Below, piece by piece: positions 1-12,757 of a DNA stretch of 64,000 bases. Source of the DNA: Medicago truncatula (Eukaryota; Streptophyta; Magnoliopsida; Fabales; Fabaceae); assembly GCF_003473485.1 (NCBI RefSeq), contig NC_053042.1, positions 55,205,762-55,269,761 on the forward strand, written 5' to 3'. The translations under genes and the position numbers were made by a program. The notes under the pieces are model-generated. The model saw nothing but the letters and a program-made list of their open reading frames with translations. It did not search any database and was not told the DNA's origin. The stretch's first letter is position 1; every line of letters begins with the position of its first letter.

Positions 1-59
1 TCATTCCTGTGATTTTTTGTATTCTACATTTAAAATGGGGATAATCTTGGTCACTGCAG

Positions 60-3000
60 GAAATTAAAAAGAAGACGAAAACCAACAACAGCCATGAGGT
101 TGAGCCCTCCAAATATATGCTGAAAGTACTTCTTCCATATTTAAGTCGTTTGGATGAAGAGCAAATGGCTGAGAAGGAGATAGAAGCAAAGATACAAGGT
201 ATATTTCCTCCAAAAGTCTTACTTCTTGCAATCCATTTCTTCATGGTTTTAACTCTTAATTTCCTTATCCTATTATTGACGTGAGTTGCTTTTCCCATTA
301 CAGGGCTTTCACTTTCTGAGCTAAATATAAAAGTTGCAGACATCCCTAAAAAGGAGCGTGTGTACTGGTAGGGGCTTATTTGGTATATGTTTGTTTTTTC
401 AGATATTCTAATACCATATATTTAATGATTTTACACTTTCTGTAGTGACATCTGCAAAACCTCAATATTCGACTACCACAGAAGCTGTACAAAATGTTCT
501 TTTGACATTTGTCTCCTTTGTTGCTGTGAGCTTCGTGGTGGGAAGCTTCTAGGTGGTGCAGATCCAATTGAGTTTGAGTTTATCTTCCGAGGGCGTGATT
601 ATCTTCATGGTGGAGAAGAAGAGAGGGTAAGAAAAAAAGAACCTCGTGCTGCTGCCCTGCCTGAGATTCCTGAATGGTCAAGATCTGGGTGGCATGCAAA
701 TGATGATGGTAGCATTCCCTGTCCAAAAGCCGATGGTGATCATGGTTTCCTTGAACTGAGAAGTACACTTCCACCAAATTGCATCTCCGAGTTAGTATGT
801 AAAGCAAAAGAACTTGAAGCAACAATTACGCTTCAAGATGTAAAGGAGACTTTTGATAGTAGGTGTTCTTGTTTGAAGCCTGTCAGGAATGAAGAAGATA
901 TACACAACAACACAAGGAAGGCAGCTTCCCGTGAAGATTCAAGTGATAACCTTTTATACTGTCCCAGGGCTGTAAATCTACACAATGAGGATTTACAACA
1001 TTTTCAACAGCACTGGAGCAAAGGGGAGCCTGTAATTGTCAGCAATGTACTTGAATGTACATCTGGTTTAAGCTGGGAACCGCTTGTCATGTGGCGTGCA
1101 TTCCGACAGATAAGCAATACCAAGCACAAAACACTTTTGGATGTGAAGGCAATTGATTGCTTAGATTGGTGTGAGGTTTGTTCAATTTCTTAATCTTGAG
1201 CATGAATGTAGTTTGATTTCTAAATGCTGAGATTGTTTTGATCTTTTTCAAAATTCAAAATTTACTATAATTTTTATAAACCTCGGTGCTTACATATTTT
1301 TTTTACTTCTTTTAGGGAATAATTAAGTTGTTACAATTTGTTTGTGTAATTGAATTTTATACACGTTTTCGGAATTTGGTGTTTCCATCTTTCTGGGATT
1401 AATAGAAGCTTAAATGTATTTATTTTTGTTATTATTATTCAATTCATGCATCATACCTGTCATGAATGTCTTGAAAAGGATTTGGAGTACCAGGTTACTG
1501 TTCCAACTATTTTTGGTGGACAGTTGCTCATTAAGAAAAAGTTTCTAGATGGTCTGCTGCCTATGAAGAGATATCAGTACAGGGTTGAAGTCCTATTTGT
1601 GTACTGATATATATATACCTTAGTACTAATTGAATTGTCTAATTTATTTTGTCTTAGTCCTTGGTGCGTGTAAAATGTTGTTCTCTCAACATTATAAACA
1701 TATCTGGTTATGGCGTGCTTAGTATATACAATGTTAATTGTAACTTCTCTCATCTTTCTCTTGGTCATAGGTCACTCTTGTTTAAAATATTGTTCTCCAG
1801 TTGTATTCATTTTCCTTTCATTAGTTTAACAGACCGGATTAAATTCTACGAGCTTAGGTTTTCTAATTTTTTTCTTCCTTTACATGTCATGTCTATCTGT
1901 TGCCTGTAATTTCTGCAATTTTTATCTGAGTTGTTGATTGAATGCAGGGAGATATTAATGTGCACCAATTCTTTACTGGGTACACAAAAGGTCGCCCTGA
2001 TTGGCTTAATTGGCCTCAGGTTTTGAAATTGAAAGATTGGCCTCCTTCTAACTTATTTGAAGAAAGTTTGCCTCGTCATTGTGCTGAGTTCATATCTTCC
2101 TTGCCGTATAAAGAATATACAGATCCTTTCAAAGGTGTTCTTAACCTTGCTGTAAAGTTGCCTGAAAATGTTCTAAAGCCAGATATGGGACCAAAAACAT
2201 ATATTGCTTATGGATTTGATCAGGAACTTGGGCGGGGTGATTCTGTGACTAAGCTTCATTGTGATATGTCTGATGCAGTATGCTTCAATTCTTAGTCTCT
2301 CTAGCACTGTTTTTTCTAGAACGTCTTGCGATTTTTTATTGTATGTTTATACTGTTATGTTATTTTTTATAATTGAGTATCATATTGAAAGGTGCATAGT
2401 ATATACTACGTATGTATAGGTGCTTGGTTTCATGAATATGCTTTAATTTTTTGCTGGTTGCTTTGTTCTTCGAAAACACTCATTTGATAATATTATTCAA
2501 TTCAATTTACTTTAACATGTTAGTTTCCTTTATGTTTTGGTTTCTAGTAACTCAAAAATTCATTCTTTTTATGATTAGTTGCATCATTATATAAGGCATT
2601 TTCCGGATCTGAAATATGGTCATTGCCTTTTGATTAGAAAATTGTAATCAACGTATACTATGATCAGATGCATTGTCTTTCATGGTCAATTCTTTGTCTG
2701 TGCTTCAATATTTTTTTTTTTTTTTGCTTTGTCTCTGAATGCATACAACTAATTTATGAGAAAAATGAAATGTATTTTTTTTTGTAATTGGCTTTTTAGG
2801 TAAATGTGTTGACTCATATTGCTGAAGTGAAATTGAACTCTGTTGGTCTTGCTGCCATTAAGAAATTGACAGAAAAGCACCTTGAGCAAGACAAGAGGGA
2901 GCTACATGGTGATAATCAGGATGGAGAGACCACTGTTAACAAGCTTGATAATTCATCTTCCATAAATGCTTCAGACGAGAAAAATTGCGTTCCAGTCATG

Positions 3001-6000
3001 GAAAATAGGGGCGATTCTTTAGACGGTGCTCTCTGGGATATTTTTCGGAGAGAGGATGTTCCTAAGTTGGAGGAATATTTAAAGAAGCATTTCAGAGAGT
3101 TCAGGCATGTCCACTCCTCTCCTTTAAAGCAGGTAAAATTAGTTTAGATAATTTTATATTTTTCGCTGGAATGCCCCTTTTTAACTTGAGTCATTATTTT
3201 TGTGTTTGGTTCTGCGTTGACAAGAATTAATTGAGTGAATTGATTTTGACTAATAGTATGTGTTGTAGAGTACGAAAGAGAGAAATAGTTGAGAGTGAAG
3301 TTGAAGAGAGATTGATAACTTCTCTTGTTTGGTTAGGAGAGAAGTTGTGCAGAGAGGCTAAAAAACAGTAAGTCCCACAGATTTTGCATTTCTCTCAACT
3401 TATGACTGGAAAGTGAGAAGTAATGGAGAATCGACAATATTGACCATTGTTTTTAAAAAGTTTATATTTTATTTTGCTTCTCCCAATTTTTTTAGATTTC
3501 ATATCTTTCATTTTATTCTACTTCAAATTTCATTTTATTGGATACTTGGAGGAGCCTTTGTACTCTAAAGCTAAGTATAGGACCACACATCCAAATCTCG
3601 TTTTCATTCAGAACCAACAAACTAATTAATTAAAATAAATCATCAATTAAAATTAATGATTAATAATATTTAATAAATAATATATTAAATATACTATTTT
3701 TTACGGGTCTTCTTTAAAATTGAAATTTAAAAAAATAAAATTATATCAAACTAATTATTAGTTTTGTAACAAAAAAAAACTAATTATTAGTTTAATTATT
3801 AAATTACACGTTTTAACTTGAGGGCATTATTGTCTTTTTTAAGGAATAATAGTATCCCATTCCCTTCTCTCTCTCTCTCTCTCATCTCTTTCTCACCTCT
3901 TTCTCACTTTTCATAACCAAACATAGTGTAAAAGTGAGTTGAATGTAAAGCGATGTGTTAAGATAAATTCATGTAAAATTGAGTTGTGTAAAAATCAATT
4001 CTAGAATCAAAAGCTACAAATCCTAGGTTCAAGTAGAACTTGGAGGTAAAATCAATTCTACTTGAACCACAAATCCAAGGTTCTAGTATATGTAATATTA
4101 GGAAGTTTTCACCATGATAAAATTGATACTGTCTCACCTTTTATCTGTTTCATCTACGTCCTGGCTTATGCTTTTATTTTATTTGTTATTTTTCTTTGGT
4201 ATTATGCGTATTTTGCTTTTGTACATTGCTTTAGCTTATTTTTGGCCTTCATAGTTTAGTTTGACATTCCATTTATATGTCCTGTCTTACTTAGAAGGTT
4301 GTAACACACCTTTTCTCTTTTTAAAAGAGGCTGTAGCACACTCTAACGTCATTGCTACAGTTTCTAGCAGACTCCAACTAATTATAAACTCTTATTTGTA
4401 CTTTAAGTTGTATCAAAGATTTTTGTTTTCACTTTGATGTATCGCGCTCGAAATCAGTTTTGCTTGGATTAGATGAGATTGTGTTGAAGTTCACATAAAT
4501 TGTGGAACCGTGTGTGCTCAAACATTTTAGATACAGCCTTGTTTGCTCGAGTTTTCAATTCGGGTTAGCGATCAGATTGTTTAAACACACATTCCCAATT
4601 CTCTCTCTCTCTCTCTCTCGTGAATCATGACATCCATATCTTTTCACTCTCTTGTTTTCACTTCTCTTTCTCTGCTCCCTGGTTCTATCAAGAGTGTAAA
4701 TACTTTGAAAGAGATAAATCATCATTTTGCGGTACCTAGAAAAATGTTTAATATTTTATTTGGCTCAAACTTATTGAGAAATATATACGTTTAACTAATG
4801 AGGAAAACAACTACATAATAGGAGATGAAACAATGCTGAATTTGTTGACAAGGAGGGGAAAAGGCTAGAGGTTGAAAATGCTTCCAATTAACATTTTTAA
4901 GAGGAATATTTTGGAGGATGCCAACCTACAGGTTGCCACATTCTTTACAAAAATGTGATTTCCTGTAATGCAGCAAAGGATGAGACTACCAAAATATGTG
5001 TGAACTACTTGGGGATTGTGGGATCGATTTAATCCACCATCTTGACATGAAATTAGAACGAAGTAACTAAATAAAGTAGTTGTGTTGACAATAAGTTTTG
5101 GAGGATTATAGGGATGTTTGGAAGAACCTCAAACTACAAATCTATGATAGAAGACCTTCGGAAGGACTATCTATATTTTTTGCATATAGTCCGTAGGTTA
5201 CTTTCTAATGATGGATGCAATTGTGGAGGAAGTCGGTGAAGAAAATGTTATCCAAATTCGGATCGATCATCACCAAATTACAAGGCAACCACAAATATGT
5301 TAAATGGCAAATAGTGTCTTTGTTGTACACCTTGTGTTGCAAATTGCATAGATATGATTTTGGAATATTTTTAGAAGGTACTACGTCTCCGTTTGATTCG
5401 CTAAAAGATAAGTACTGGACAAAACAACACTATAAGATAGAACATAGGCTATTTTGGTGTTTACAAGGTACTACGTCTCTGTTTGCTCTATCCTTTGCCC
5501 CCAATTTGTCTTGTCCCTTAAACAATTTTACAATCAATCATAGTATAACTAGAATTGTCTTGTTCCATCCCTTATTTTTTAGCAGATCAAACGCATCTAA
5601 AGATACCATTGCCAAGAGTAAGAGTGTTGTCACCTACATTTTTTTTAGCCAGTCTTATTTCTTCGATGGATCATTAATGGTTATTTAATGAGATCAATGT
5701 GAACTCAAGAACAAAACTCAAGCTCAATGGTGAGAATTATGTGGTGATGAATTTTCAGAGTTGCACTTAGTCTTTTGTAAGTGAGAAGAATTGGAGTGCT
5801 TTTGAGTTGGTATGGTTTCAAGTTCAATTTAAAATTACCTTCCGTTGGTGTTGTTAAGGACAAACGTCCATTTTGGTCCGTGAATGCGTTAGGCGCTGCC
5901 AATTTAGTCCCTAATGATTGAAAATTGCAAATAAACCTTTAGTGCCTCTGTCATTAATTTTTTGAATTAAATTGACAAATGAAAAACACATTCGACGACT

Positions 6001-9000
6001 AAATCAACTAACCAAACAAACATTTGTGGAAATGTTTGTAATTTCGGTACAATTTGGGATCAATGTGGCACAATTACGACTTCTAAGGACCAAAATGGTG
6101 GTTTGCCCATTGTATTAAATACTTCAATTTACATTATTTTGAATTTTTTTAGGTTTACACCAAGAAAAGGAACCATTTGAAACAAAATACGATGAATGAT
6201 TGTGTGTATGTAATGGCCAACTCAAGATTGGGGAGAAGTGGAGAAGAAATCAATTGGGTTTGACATCGAAGATATAGATTCAGTTGATTACTGAAATTTT
6301 GATGAAGTTGCTGAAAGTCTAGATATGTATTTGATTATCTAAATGAATTGAATTGAAATTGGTTCACAGTGAAGGTGATAGTTGTGTTGTCTCAACTCCT
6401 TGTAGTGTTATTCTGGCTGCGCATGAAAGATTATTTTGAAGAAAGTAATCGTCAACAAGGTGGAGAAGATGATGAAGTTGATGAGGATGAATTATATAAT
6501 TTTATGGAGGATGATAGATCTGATTGGCTATGTATTAATGAGTTTTTTTTTGCGAGTATACTTTTCTTTTTAGTTACAATGCTAAAGAAAAAGAAAAGAA
6601 CAGAAGATAAAAAAGAAAAACAAATACAAACTACTCTTTAGGAAAGAAAGTCCGAACTGCATCCATCTTCGGGGATATAAGAGACCATTCGGAGGGAGTA
6701 TACTTTTCAGATTAGGGTGTTTTATTTTTTGAAATTTTGGTATTATGTTATGACTTTTGGTTATTCACATGCCTTGTTTAATTAATTTTGTTTCTGTCGT
6801 CGTGAGCATAGCTCAGTTGGTAGGGACAATGCATAATATATCCAAGGTCTAGGGTTCGAACGCCGGCCACCACCAATGAGTCATGTAACTGATTAATACT
6901 CCTTCCGATCCTACATTTAAGCATCCATTGCGAAATTCCATATATTGGTAATTTTTTCTATATTGCCCTATGAATAAAGGTGTATTAATTAGGGTTATAT
7001 TTGGAAGAAATTATGATACATCTTGGAAATTGAAAGAGTGACTATTTTTAACAATTTTTTTTCTTCTTTCAAAAAAGTGCTCATAACTTTGGAGAGAGGG
7101 AGTATGCTTTCTTTTTAATTTTATGTAACCTATGTACTCCCTCCGTCCCTATACCTAAGTACTATTTTGTCTAAAAAAGTTCTCTAAATATAAACCCATT
7201 TTCAGACAATTTTTTTTCTTCTTTCAAAAAAGTTCTCTAAAAAAGTTCTCTGTAATTAATACTAATAGCTTGTCTTGAAATATGAAATATCAAATTACTA
7301 TATTCCATTATATTAATAAATTTTTGGTTTCTTCATGTTTTCAATACCACAATTTATTTATTGTTTTTGCAATTTTTTTTATTATTTGGGATTTCCAATG
7401 AGGTACAGAGCTTTTGGTATTGTTTTCTTATTTCAATTCCAACGAGTACACATACTTTTGGACATTACCCTCTTAATATCTTACTATTGTCGTTTTCATT
7501 TTATTTCAAATAACATAGTAAGGTACCCTATTAGCCAAAAAAAAAAGGCAATATATCAAATCTATGCGATACACTCTTAGAGCATCTAAAATGGAGACCC
7601 CCATTTGTTGGTGCTTAAATGGGTCTCACGTGTATACATCACTCATTTATAATTTTTTAATAGTAGTACGTATTAAGTACTCAATTCCTCCAACCCATCA
7701 TCCCACACAAGTTTCTTAAATAGGACCCACTTATCAACTATTAATAATTTTATATCACAACATTTTCAATTTTTTAATATTAAAAAGTGTGGGTCCCATT
7801 TAAGATTGGGGTCTTACAAGATCTTGGGTCTTGTAAGACCCCAAAAAAGTTTGTCCCCAGTGGGGGGGTACCGAATAGGTACCCGGGTCTTAAATGTTTA
7901 AGACCCTCACATTGGAGATTTATTATCCTCTACAAAATGGATGTACAAGTTCTACAAAAGTTATTATATATACCTGCAATATATGTTTATAAAGTTTACA
8001 AAATTTTATTGACTTATTTATTAACCTTTTAAGAAATATATGCTTATTAGCCTTATAAGTCAAATGTTCTATTTAAATTTTTTAGTACAAATTAGGTTTT
8101 TAGACAGGCTAATAGGCTAAACTAGACTTGAAATAAAGCCTTTGACAAACCAATAGGCCAGACTTATACTTTAGTTTTTTCAACAAAGTCTTGCCTATAT
8201 AAGCAAGGTCCGACCTATTCCCACCTAGAAAGTATAGTATGAGGAGGCATGACTTTGAAAAACTAAAGTATGAGCATGTACTTACACATTAGTACGGGTT
8301 TGGGTACATCTTGAATTTTGGATTCCCATATTTCAAAGCTCATATCTAACCAAGGCTCTATCTCCAACTCAGTTTACTGTTCCATATGACAAACCTTGAG
8401 GCAGTGATATTGGAGATAAATCACCCACATGCATCCACTCAGTCTCCCACCTTTCGTTTAGACGCCGTTGGTAATACTTGTGATTAGTTAGTTCTGAAAT
8501 GTACCATCATGGCATGGGTAAGGAATTATGTTGATGTGATTAGCAATATTGAAACATGATATTCAGGGAAATGCATAATAGATGACTTGGATGTCTGATG
8601 TTCATTTACTTATTTGTATGTATTTTCTAGAACTAGTATGACATGTCCTTTGGTAATGTAGGTTATTCACCCCATCCATGATCAGCACTTTTATTTGACT
8701 ATCGAGCATAAGAAGAGGCTTAAGGAGGAGTATGGTTAGTTATGTTTATGATGTTTTGGGTTTGAGCAGCGGTGATCAATTGACATGGGTGATTTTGTTG
8801 ACAATTCAACGTTGACTTGTAGGAATTGAACCTTGGACTTTTTTCCAGAAGCTAGGAGATGCTGTTTTCATTCCAGCTGGTTGTCCGCACCAAGTCCGAA
8901 ATCTGAAGGTATGACATACAGACATTGTGAATTTGGTTTATCTTTAATGGAAGTGTAATGTTTTCTTGCTTTGTCAAGAAGTGCATATGTTGAGAAAGAA

Positions 9001-11033
9001 TATGTTTAGATAAAATATGGATAAGAGAAAGAATAAATTTAAGTTAACTACGGTTAATAATGGTTGATAATATCTTGAGAACGTTTGGACCGTCCTAATT
9101 GTTGTATACTTGTGATAATATCATGTTGGTGTTAAATAATAGTCAATTGATACTAATGTGATAATTAACTTTACGTAAAATATTATTCCTACAAATTTAA
9201 ACAAATTATTCCGAGGTAAAAAGGTCCGAGGTTAAATATAAATTCCATATTCTTATTACAACATTTTTAAGGTCAGGATAATCGATTCTCGTGGAGATGG
9301 TCTTTGAATTTGGATTGAGCCTAATTCAAATTCACCAAATTAGCTTGTAAGGTGAGAGATGCCTACTACAAATACCACAAACCATATTATCAGGACGTCT
9401 GGATTGTGACTTGAGTGTCCTCATATTTCGCTATCCAATGAATTTAGGATAGAAATCAATATGATCTTAGTATTTGGGTTGATCCTAACTCCAACTCACA
9501 ATGTGATGAATGTCTACAAGACTACAACTTATAAACATGTTTAGGACGTATAATATGTAATGTGGGCTCAAACAGGTGGGACTAAAAAATATTATTTTAT
9601 TTATTTCCCTTAGCTACCTTATTTCTTGGCACGCTATAAAGGGTTGGCAAACACTTTTCAAAAACTACCGAAGACTGTGATTCCCATCAGTATGTTCATG
9701 GAGACTCTTCACATGATTTAAAATAGACAATCCCAAATAGAATAACTTTCTTGAATTGTGCCAATTTGTGAAATCAACGTTGGATGGCAAAGGAGTGTTA
9801 CTGATTTTCACTATAATTTCTTACCAATTTCCCAAACCATCTATCACTAGCTCACTTTTTACGTCTTTGTTGCTTTTTCTTTGTAGCTTATGTTTATAAA
9901 GTATATATAAATGTCAATGATATGCATCACCATTTTGCAGTCATGCACCAAGGTTGCACTTGATTTTGTCTCTCCTGAAAATGTTGGTGAGTGCTTTCGT
10001 TTGACAGAGGAATTCCGTAAACTTCCGGTAAATCACAGGTCCACAGAGGACAAATTGGAGGTATGTCATGCCACTTTTGTTGAATTGATTCAGCTGTTTA
10101 TACACTTGTCCAATATTGAGATATTGCATGTCCTATTTCGTCGTTAGCTTCTTTCAACTAGGTTTATATTATAGCCTAATAGCAGTTTTAGAATTTGGGC
10201 TTGATTTAGCAGAACAATTTTGCCTCATTTTTGGCTTTCTTTAGGTCCTGTTTATTTTGGATCTTTTTGATGTAAAAAAAATCTATTTTTATAACCGAAA
10301 AATTACTTTCTTATTTTAATAGTATTTGTTTAATATTTAAAAAAAAAATCTGTTGTCTAACAAATCATTTTTAACCTCAAAATGAAAAGCTATTCCTAGT
10401 AGCTTTTCCAAAATTCTATTTTTTTTTTTTTCTTTCTAAAATGAGGGAACTCAAGAGTTGGAACTTCAAATATTAAAAAAATGATTTTTACAATAGTAAA
10501 CGAACAGAAATTAGCTTCAGCTTTTTTAATAAATCTCTAAAAAGAATCTCTAGATGATTTTAAAACCAAATCATTTTTTTTTAAGCCAATACAAATGCAC
10601 CCTCAGTTTCACCAGTGATAGCACTGTTATGCTGCCAATACAAATCCATTTTTTTAAGCCAAAACATTTTTTTACCAATAGATTGTTGCTGGCATTTTGT
10701 GTATAGTTTTTTTTTTAATTTTTTCCTTATTGCTGCTTCTTTGGTCAAAGGTGAAGAAAATGATTATATATGCTATGCTTGAACTGGTGGAGAAGTTGGA
10801 GAAAGCAAGGTTAGTGGTTGCAAACTTCGCGCCATATGGTTATGGATTAGTGATGCAGATGCTTATTGAATATATGTTGCTCACTTTGCTGTGAACGGCA
10901 TTTAAAATCATGCCTTGTCTTTGTACATATTTTTTAGTTTCTGTATGCTCACGATTTGTCCGTTTGTATCATGAAATTGATGACTGTCGTCATTCAACTT
11001 TACAGGTCTGGAAAAACCAAGGTTCCAATGTAA
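60..11033 (+). CDS. JMJ25: KDM3/JMJ25-type JmjC histone H3K9 demethylase, 3' part
   Basis: Partial gene: the 5' end lies before the window. Exons read as 60-198, 304-367, 446-1175, 1948-2277, 2800-3132, 8662-8734, 8823-8908, 9941-10060, 10751-10809 and 11006-11033; they join in one frame (653 codons plus TAA). In order, a Cys-rich RING-like zinc finger (from CDIC through [12 protein letters not shown], about residues 68-100), a spacer, then the JmjC domain. Fe(II) ligands are visible as HCD (His codon 2257-2259, Asp 2263-2265) and the distal His in AGCPHQV (8888-8890). The family removes methyl groups from H3K9 in the nucleus using 2-oxoglutarate. The intron 3133-8661 splits the catalytic residues and is full of transposon remnants. 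The 1175/1948 junction is the least certain, because relatives carry a slightly different residue pair there. Family assignment is firm; the exact paralogue is not. Confidence 0.9.
3748..3793 (+). mobile_element. Tail-only micro-insertion A
   Basis: A 17-bp perfect direct repeat (3748-3764 and 3777-3793) brackets a 12-bp insert, TGTAACAAAAAA. The structure is that of a target-site duplication around a 5'-truncated poly(A) retroposon end. Confidence 0.6.
3861..3885. repeat. (CT)n microsatellite
   Basis: A run of CT dinucleotides inside a C/T-rich tract in the large JmjC intron. A similar TC run sits at about 4600-4619. Confidence 0.8.
5375..5485. repeat. Direct repeat pair, 21 bp, 90 bp apart
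   Basis: 5375-5395 and 5465-5485 are the same 21-bp word with one C/T difference (AAGGTACTACGTCTC core). The sequence between has no recognisable gene. Confidence 0.5.
5858..6108. mobile_element. Short MULE-like MITE in the JmjC intron
   Basis: Inverted ends: 5858 begins GGACAAACGTCCATTTTGG and the reverse complement of the right end begins GGGCAAACCACCATTTTGG. The 251-bp element has no coding capacity. The flanking 9 bp do not form a clean duplication, so the Mutator assignment rests on the style of the ends only. Confidence 0.5.
6799..6896 (+). mobile_element. tRNA-derived SINE
   Basis: It contains an RNA polymerase III A box (TAGCTCAGTTGGTAGGGA at 6809) and a B box (GGTTCGAACGC from 6853) separated by about 30 bp. 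The sequence between cannot form a tRNA cloverleaf. It is of the same family as the elements at 12758 and 13147. Its 3' end meets the Stowaway element at 6899. Confidence 0.7.
6899..7102. mobile_element. Stowaway-type MITE (Tc1/mariner)
   Basis: The left end is CTCCTTCCGATCC and the right end GGAGAGAGGGAG; these are inverted and flanked by TA on both sides (6897-6898 and 7103-7104). It is 204 bp, AT-rich and non-coding. A second Stowaway-like left end (CTCCCTCCGTCCC) is at 7137, with no matching right end found. Confidence 0.65.
7580..7919. mobile_element. PIF/Harbinger (Tourist-type) MITE
   Basis: The left end GAGCATCTAAAATGG follows TTA (7577-7579). The right end CATTGGAGAT is followed by TTA (7920-7922). 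The 340-bp body is non-coding, with a hairpin-forming stretch around 7810-7850. The right terminal repeat seems to have lost its last few bases. Confidence 0.55.
8040..8240. repeat. hAT-like terminal debris
   Basis: The sequence repeats words such as AGGCTAATAGGC and CCAATAGGCC and ends in CCTATTCCCACC. This resembles subterminal regions of plant hAT MITEs. No intact ends or duplication were found. Confidence 0.3.
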
Positions 11034-12299
11034 ATTGTAAATGGATCTCAGAGAATGAATCTAGTTGGGGATGTAAATTTTGAGACACGTAGTTAGGTGT
11101 GGTGATCTTGGGTTCTTTGTATTGCAGCTGTAGGAAAGAATCCATATTTTGTTACGTCTGGCACACCTTGATGATGCACTTTTGAAACATTATGACTTAT
11201 CATGGTGTTCATACAAGCATCGCCAGTTGTATACATCTTGTACTATTTATTGGGTTTGTCAGGACTATTGCAGAAGCTAACTTTAGCATTGTATTATTAA
11301 ACTATTGAATACATTCACAATGAGATACCAAGTTACCTTGATGCAAAATGCTGGAGTTACTGATTTGAAGTTGTGGCGGCCTTGATTGTTTTTGCCGTTA
11401 AAAACTAGTATTGTTAGGTCTCAATTCATGTGAGCTTATATTCAATGAAAAACTTTCGTGTGTTGGGATTCTAAGACACTTGGATACGTCAATTTTTTTT
11501 TACAATTTAAAATAAAACATGGTTGGTGTTAGTATTTTGTTTTATATTAATACACATTTGCATTCCTGTTTTTCTTTTTGTTATTGCCAAGTTTTATACT
11601 CGCGATTACCTCTCTTGTCAAAAGGCCTATGGAAGTATAGATTGTTGCTTGTGATTGTGAGACGCTACAAGAGGTTTTATAAGGTGGCTGTTCTTGAAAA
11701 TGATGGCCTCTAGTTAGCATTTAAGGGGGCTAGTGACTTGGGTTTCATATACATTATTTTGAGTTAGACCACCAAGTTGAGTCTTGTAGAGCCTTGCAAA
11801 GGAAAACATGTCAGTTTTAGTATTATTAGTTGTTTATCTTTCCTTCGTATGAAGGTGGAACATGAAGACACCGGAATAAACTCTTTCATTCGTAGGAATG
11901 AATATAGCGGAATTCTGGGTAACATTATGTAATGGGGTCAAACATTTATTCATACGAGTTCTCTAAACCCGTTGCATTGAACATGAATGGTTTGATAGCT
12001 GTAACCTTGATTAGTAGTATCTTGTAAGGACATTGGTTATCTTTCGGATTTTTCTAATTCACAGGTTGAAAAAAAATTCTAACCTTCGGAGATAAATTTC
12101 CATTTAATTATCAGTAGTAGTATTTTTTATTTACTAGTCTAATAATTCGTGTTAAGCATGGGTAACTCGTTGGATGTGTGTGACCAGTTGGGGGAAAGAG
12201 TGCATGAAAAAAATGAAAGAGAGTGGTAGTTAAAAACATATTTTGAGGTTCTCTTGAGGTGGTGCAACCAACTCAGATAAAAAGCGATTCTTATAAGTA
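11034..12299. other. 3' UTR of the JmjC gene and plain intergenic DNA
   Basis: The first 250-300 bases after the stop codon at 11031-11033 are probably the 3' UTR. From about 11.3 to 12.3 kb I see no gene or clear repeat; the 64-aa open frame at 11519-11713 has no recognisable features. Confidence 0.4.
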
Positions 12300-12665
12300 A
12301 TCTTATCTTGTAACCCACTGGTTGAGTAGAGTCACACCATTAAGATCTGGGCGGGTATAGTAATAGACCCGACTCTCAAGTAAATTTACGTCATAGAGAA
12401 ATATCTATTATGGATTTTCTTTGTCTTAATAAGAGTGATCGAATAGGGCCGCACCTTTGAAACCTGGATAAGTATTAGGATAAACTTGAAATTATATTAT
12501 ATGAAAATATCCATTGAAAACTTTTGTTGACGTCGTATTTATGATGACCGAATAAAGTCAGACCTTCAAGACCTATGCGAGAATCAATATAGACCGACCC
12601 TCGTGTTAGTTTACTGTATAGAAAAGTGTTTGTAAGAAACTTTCATTGAGGTCTTAATAAAACCA
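12300..12665. repeat. Degenerate tandem repeat, about 110-bp unit, three copies
   Basis: Three diverged units share the order GA(G/C)CGAATA or GTTGAGTA, then a word like CACACC/CGCACC/CAGACC, then a CAAGACCT/GAAACCTG word, and end in ATAGAAAA(G/T) or similar. They start near 12312, 12436 and 12545. No coding capacity. Confidence 0.45.
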
Positions 12666-12757
12666 CATATTCTATAGATTAATCATTTTGAGTAAACGTT
12701 TTTGGTGTCATAAAACATTTTTTAGACTCTCCACTTCAATATTAAACAATTATGTAA

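Larger units (their letters stand above)
3133..8661 (+). other. 5.5-kb intron of the JmjC gene, filled with repeats
   Basis: The intron has GT at 3133 and AG at 8660-8661. It holds a (CT)n run, a tail-only micro-insertion, a MULE-like MITE, a tRNA-derived SINE, a Stowaway MITE, a second Stowaway-like end at 7137 and a Harbinger/Tourist-type MITE, plus hAT-like debris near 8040-8240. Open frames of 157 aa (5215-5688) and 90 aa (6369-6641) match nothing I recognise and are probably chance. Confidence 0.8.

Noticed and set aside
580..825. 81-codon open frame on the minus strand, His-rich
   Set aside because: It lies antisense to a demethylase exon with clear protein similarity; a shadow frame.
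1350..1607. Possible additional demethylase exon between 1175 and 1948
   Set aside because: Relatives run from LDWCE straight into NIHQFF-type sequence with no room for it; the frame lacks similarity.
5215..5688. 157-codon frame in the large intron
   Set aside because: No recognisable domain, interrupted by the 21-bp repeat pair, and within AT-rich repeat debris.
6809..6870. A and B boxes suggesting a tRNA gene (also at 12773 and, reversed, at 13200)
   Set aside because: The arms do not pair into a cloverleaf, and the three sites share non-tRNA sequence, so they are SINEs.
7180..7255. CRISPR-like repetition of AAAAAAGTTCTCT
   Set aside because: A few irregular copies in A/T-rich intron sequence; simple local duplication in a eukaryotic intron.
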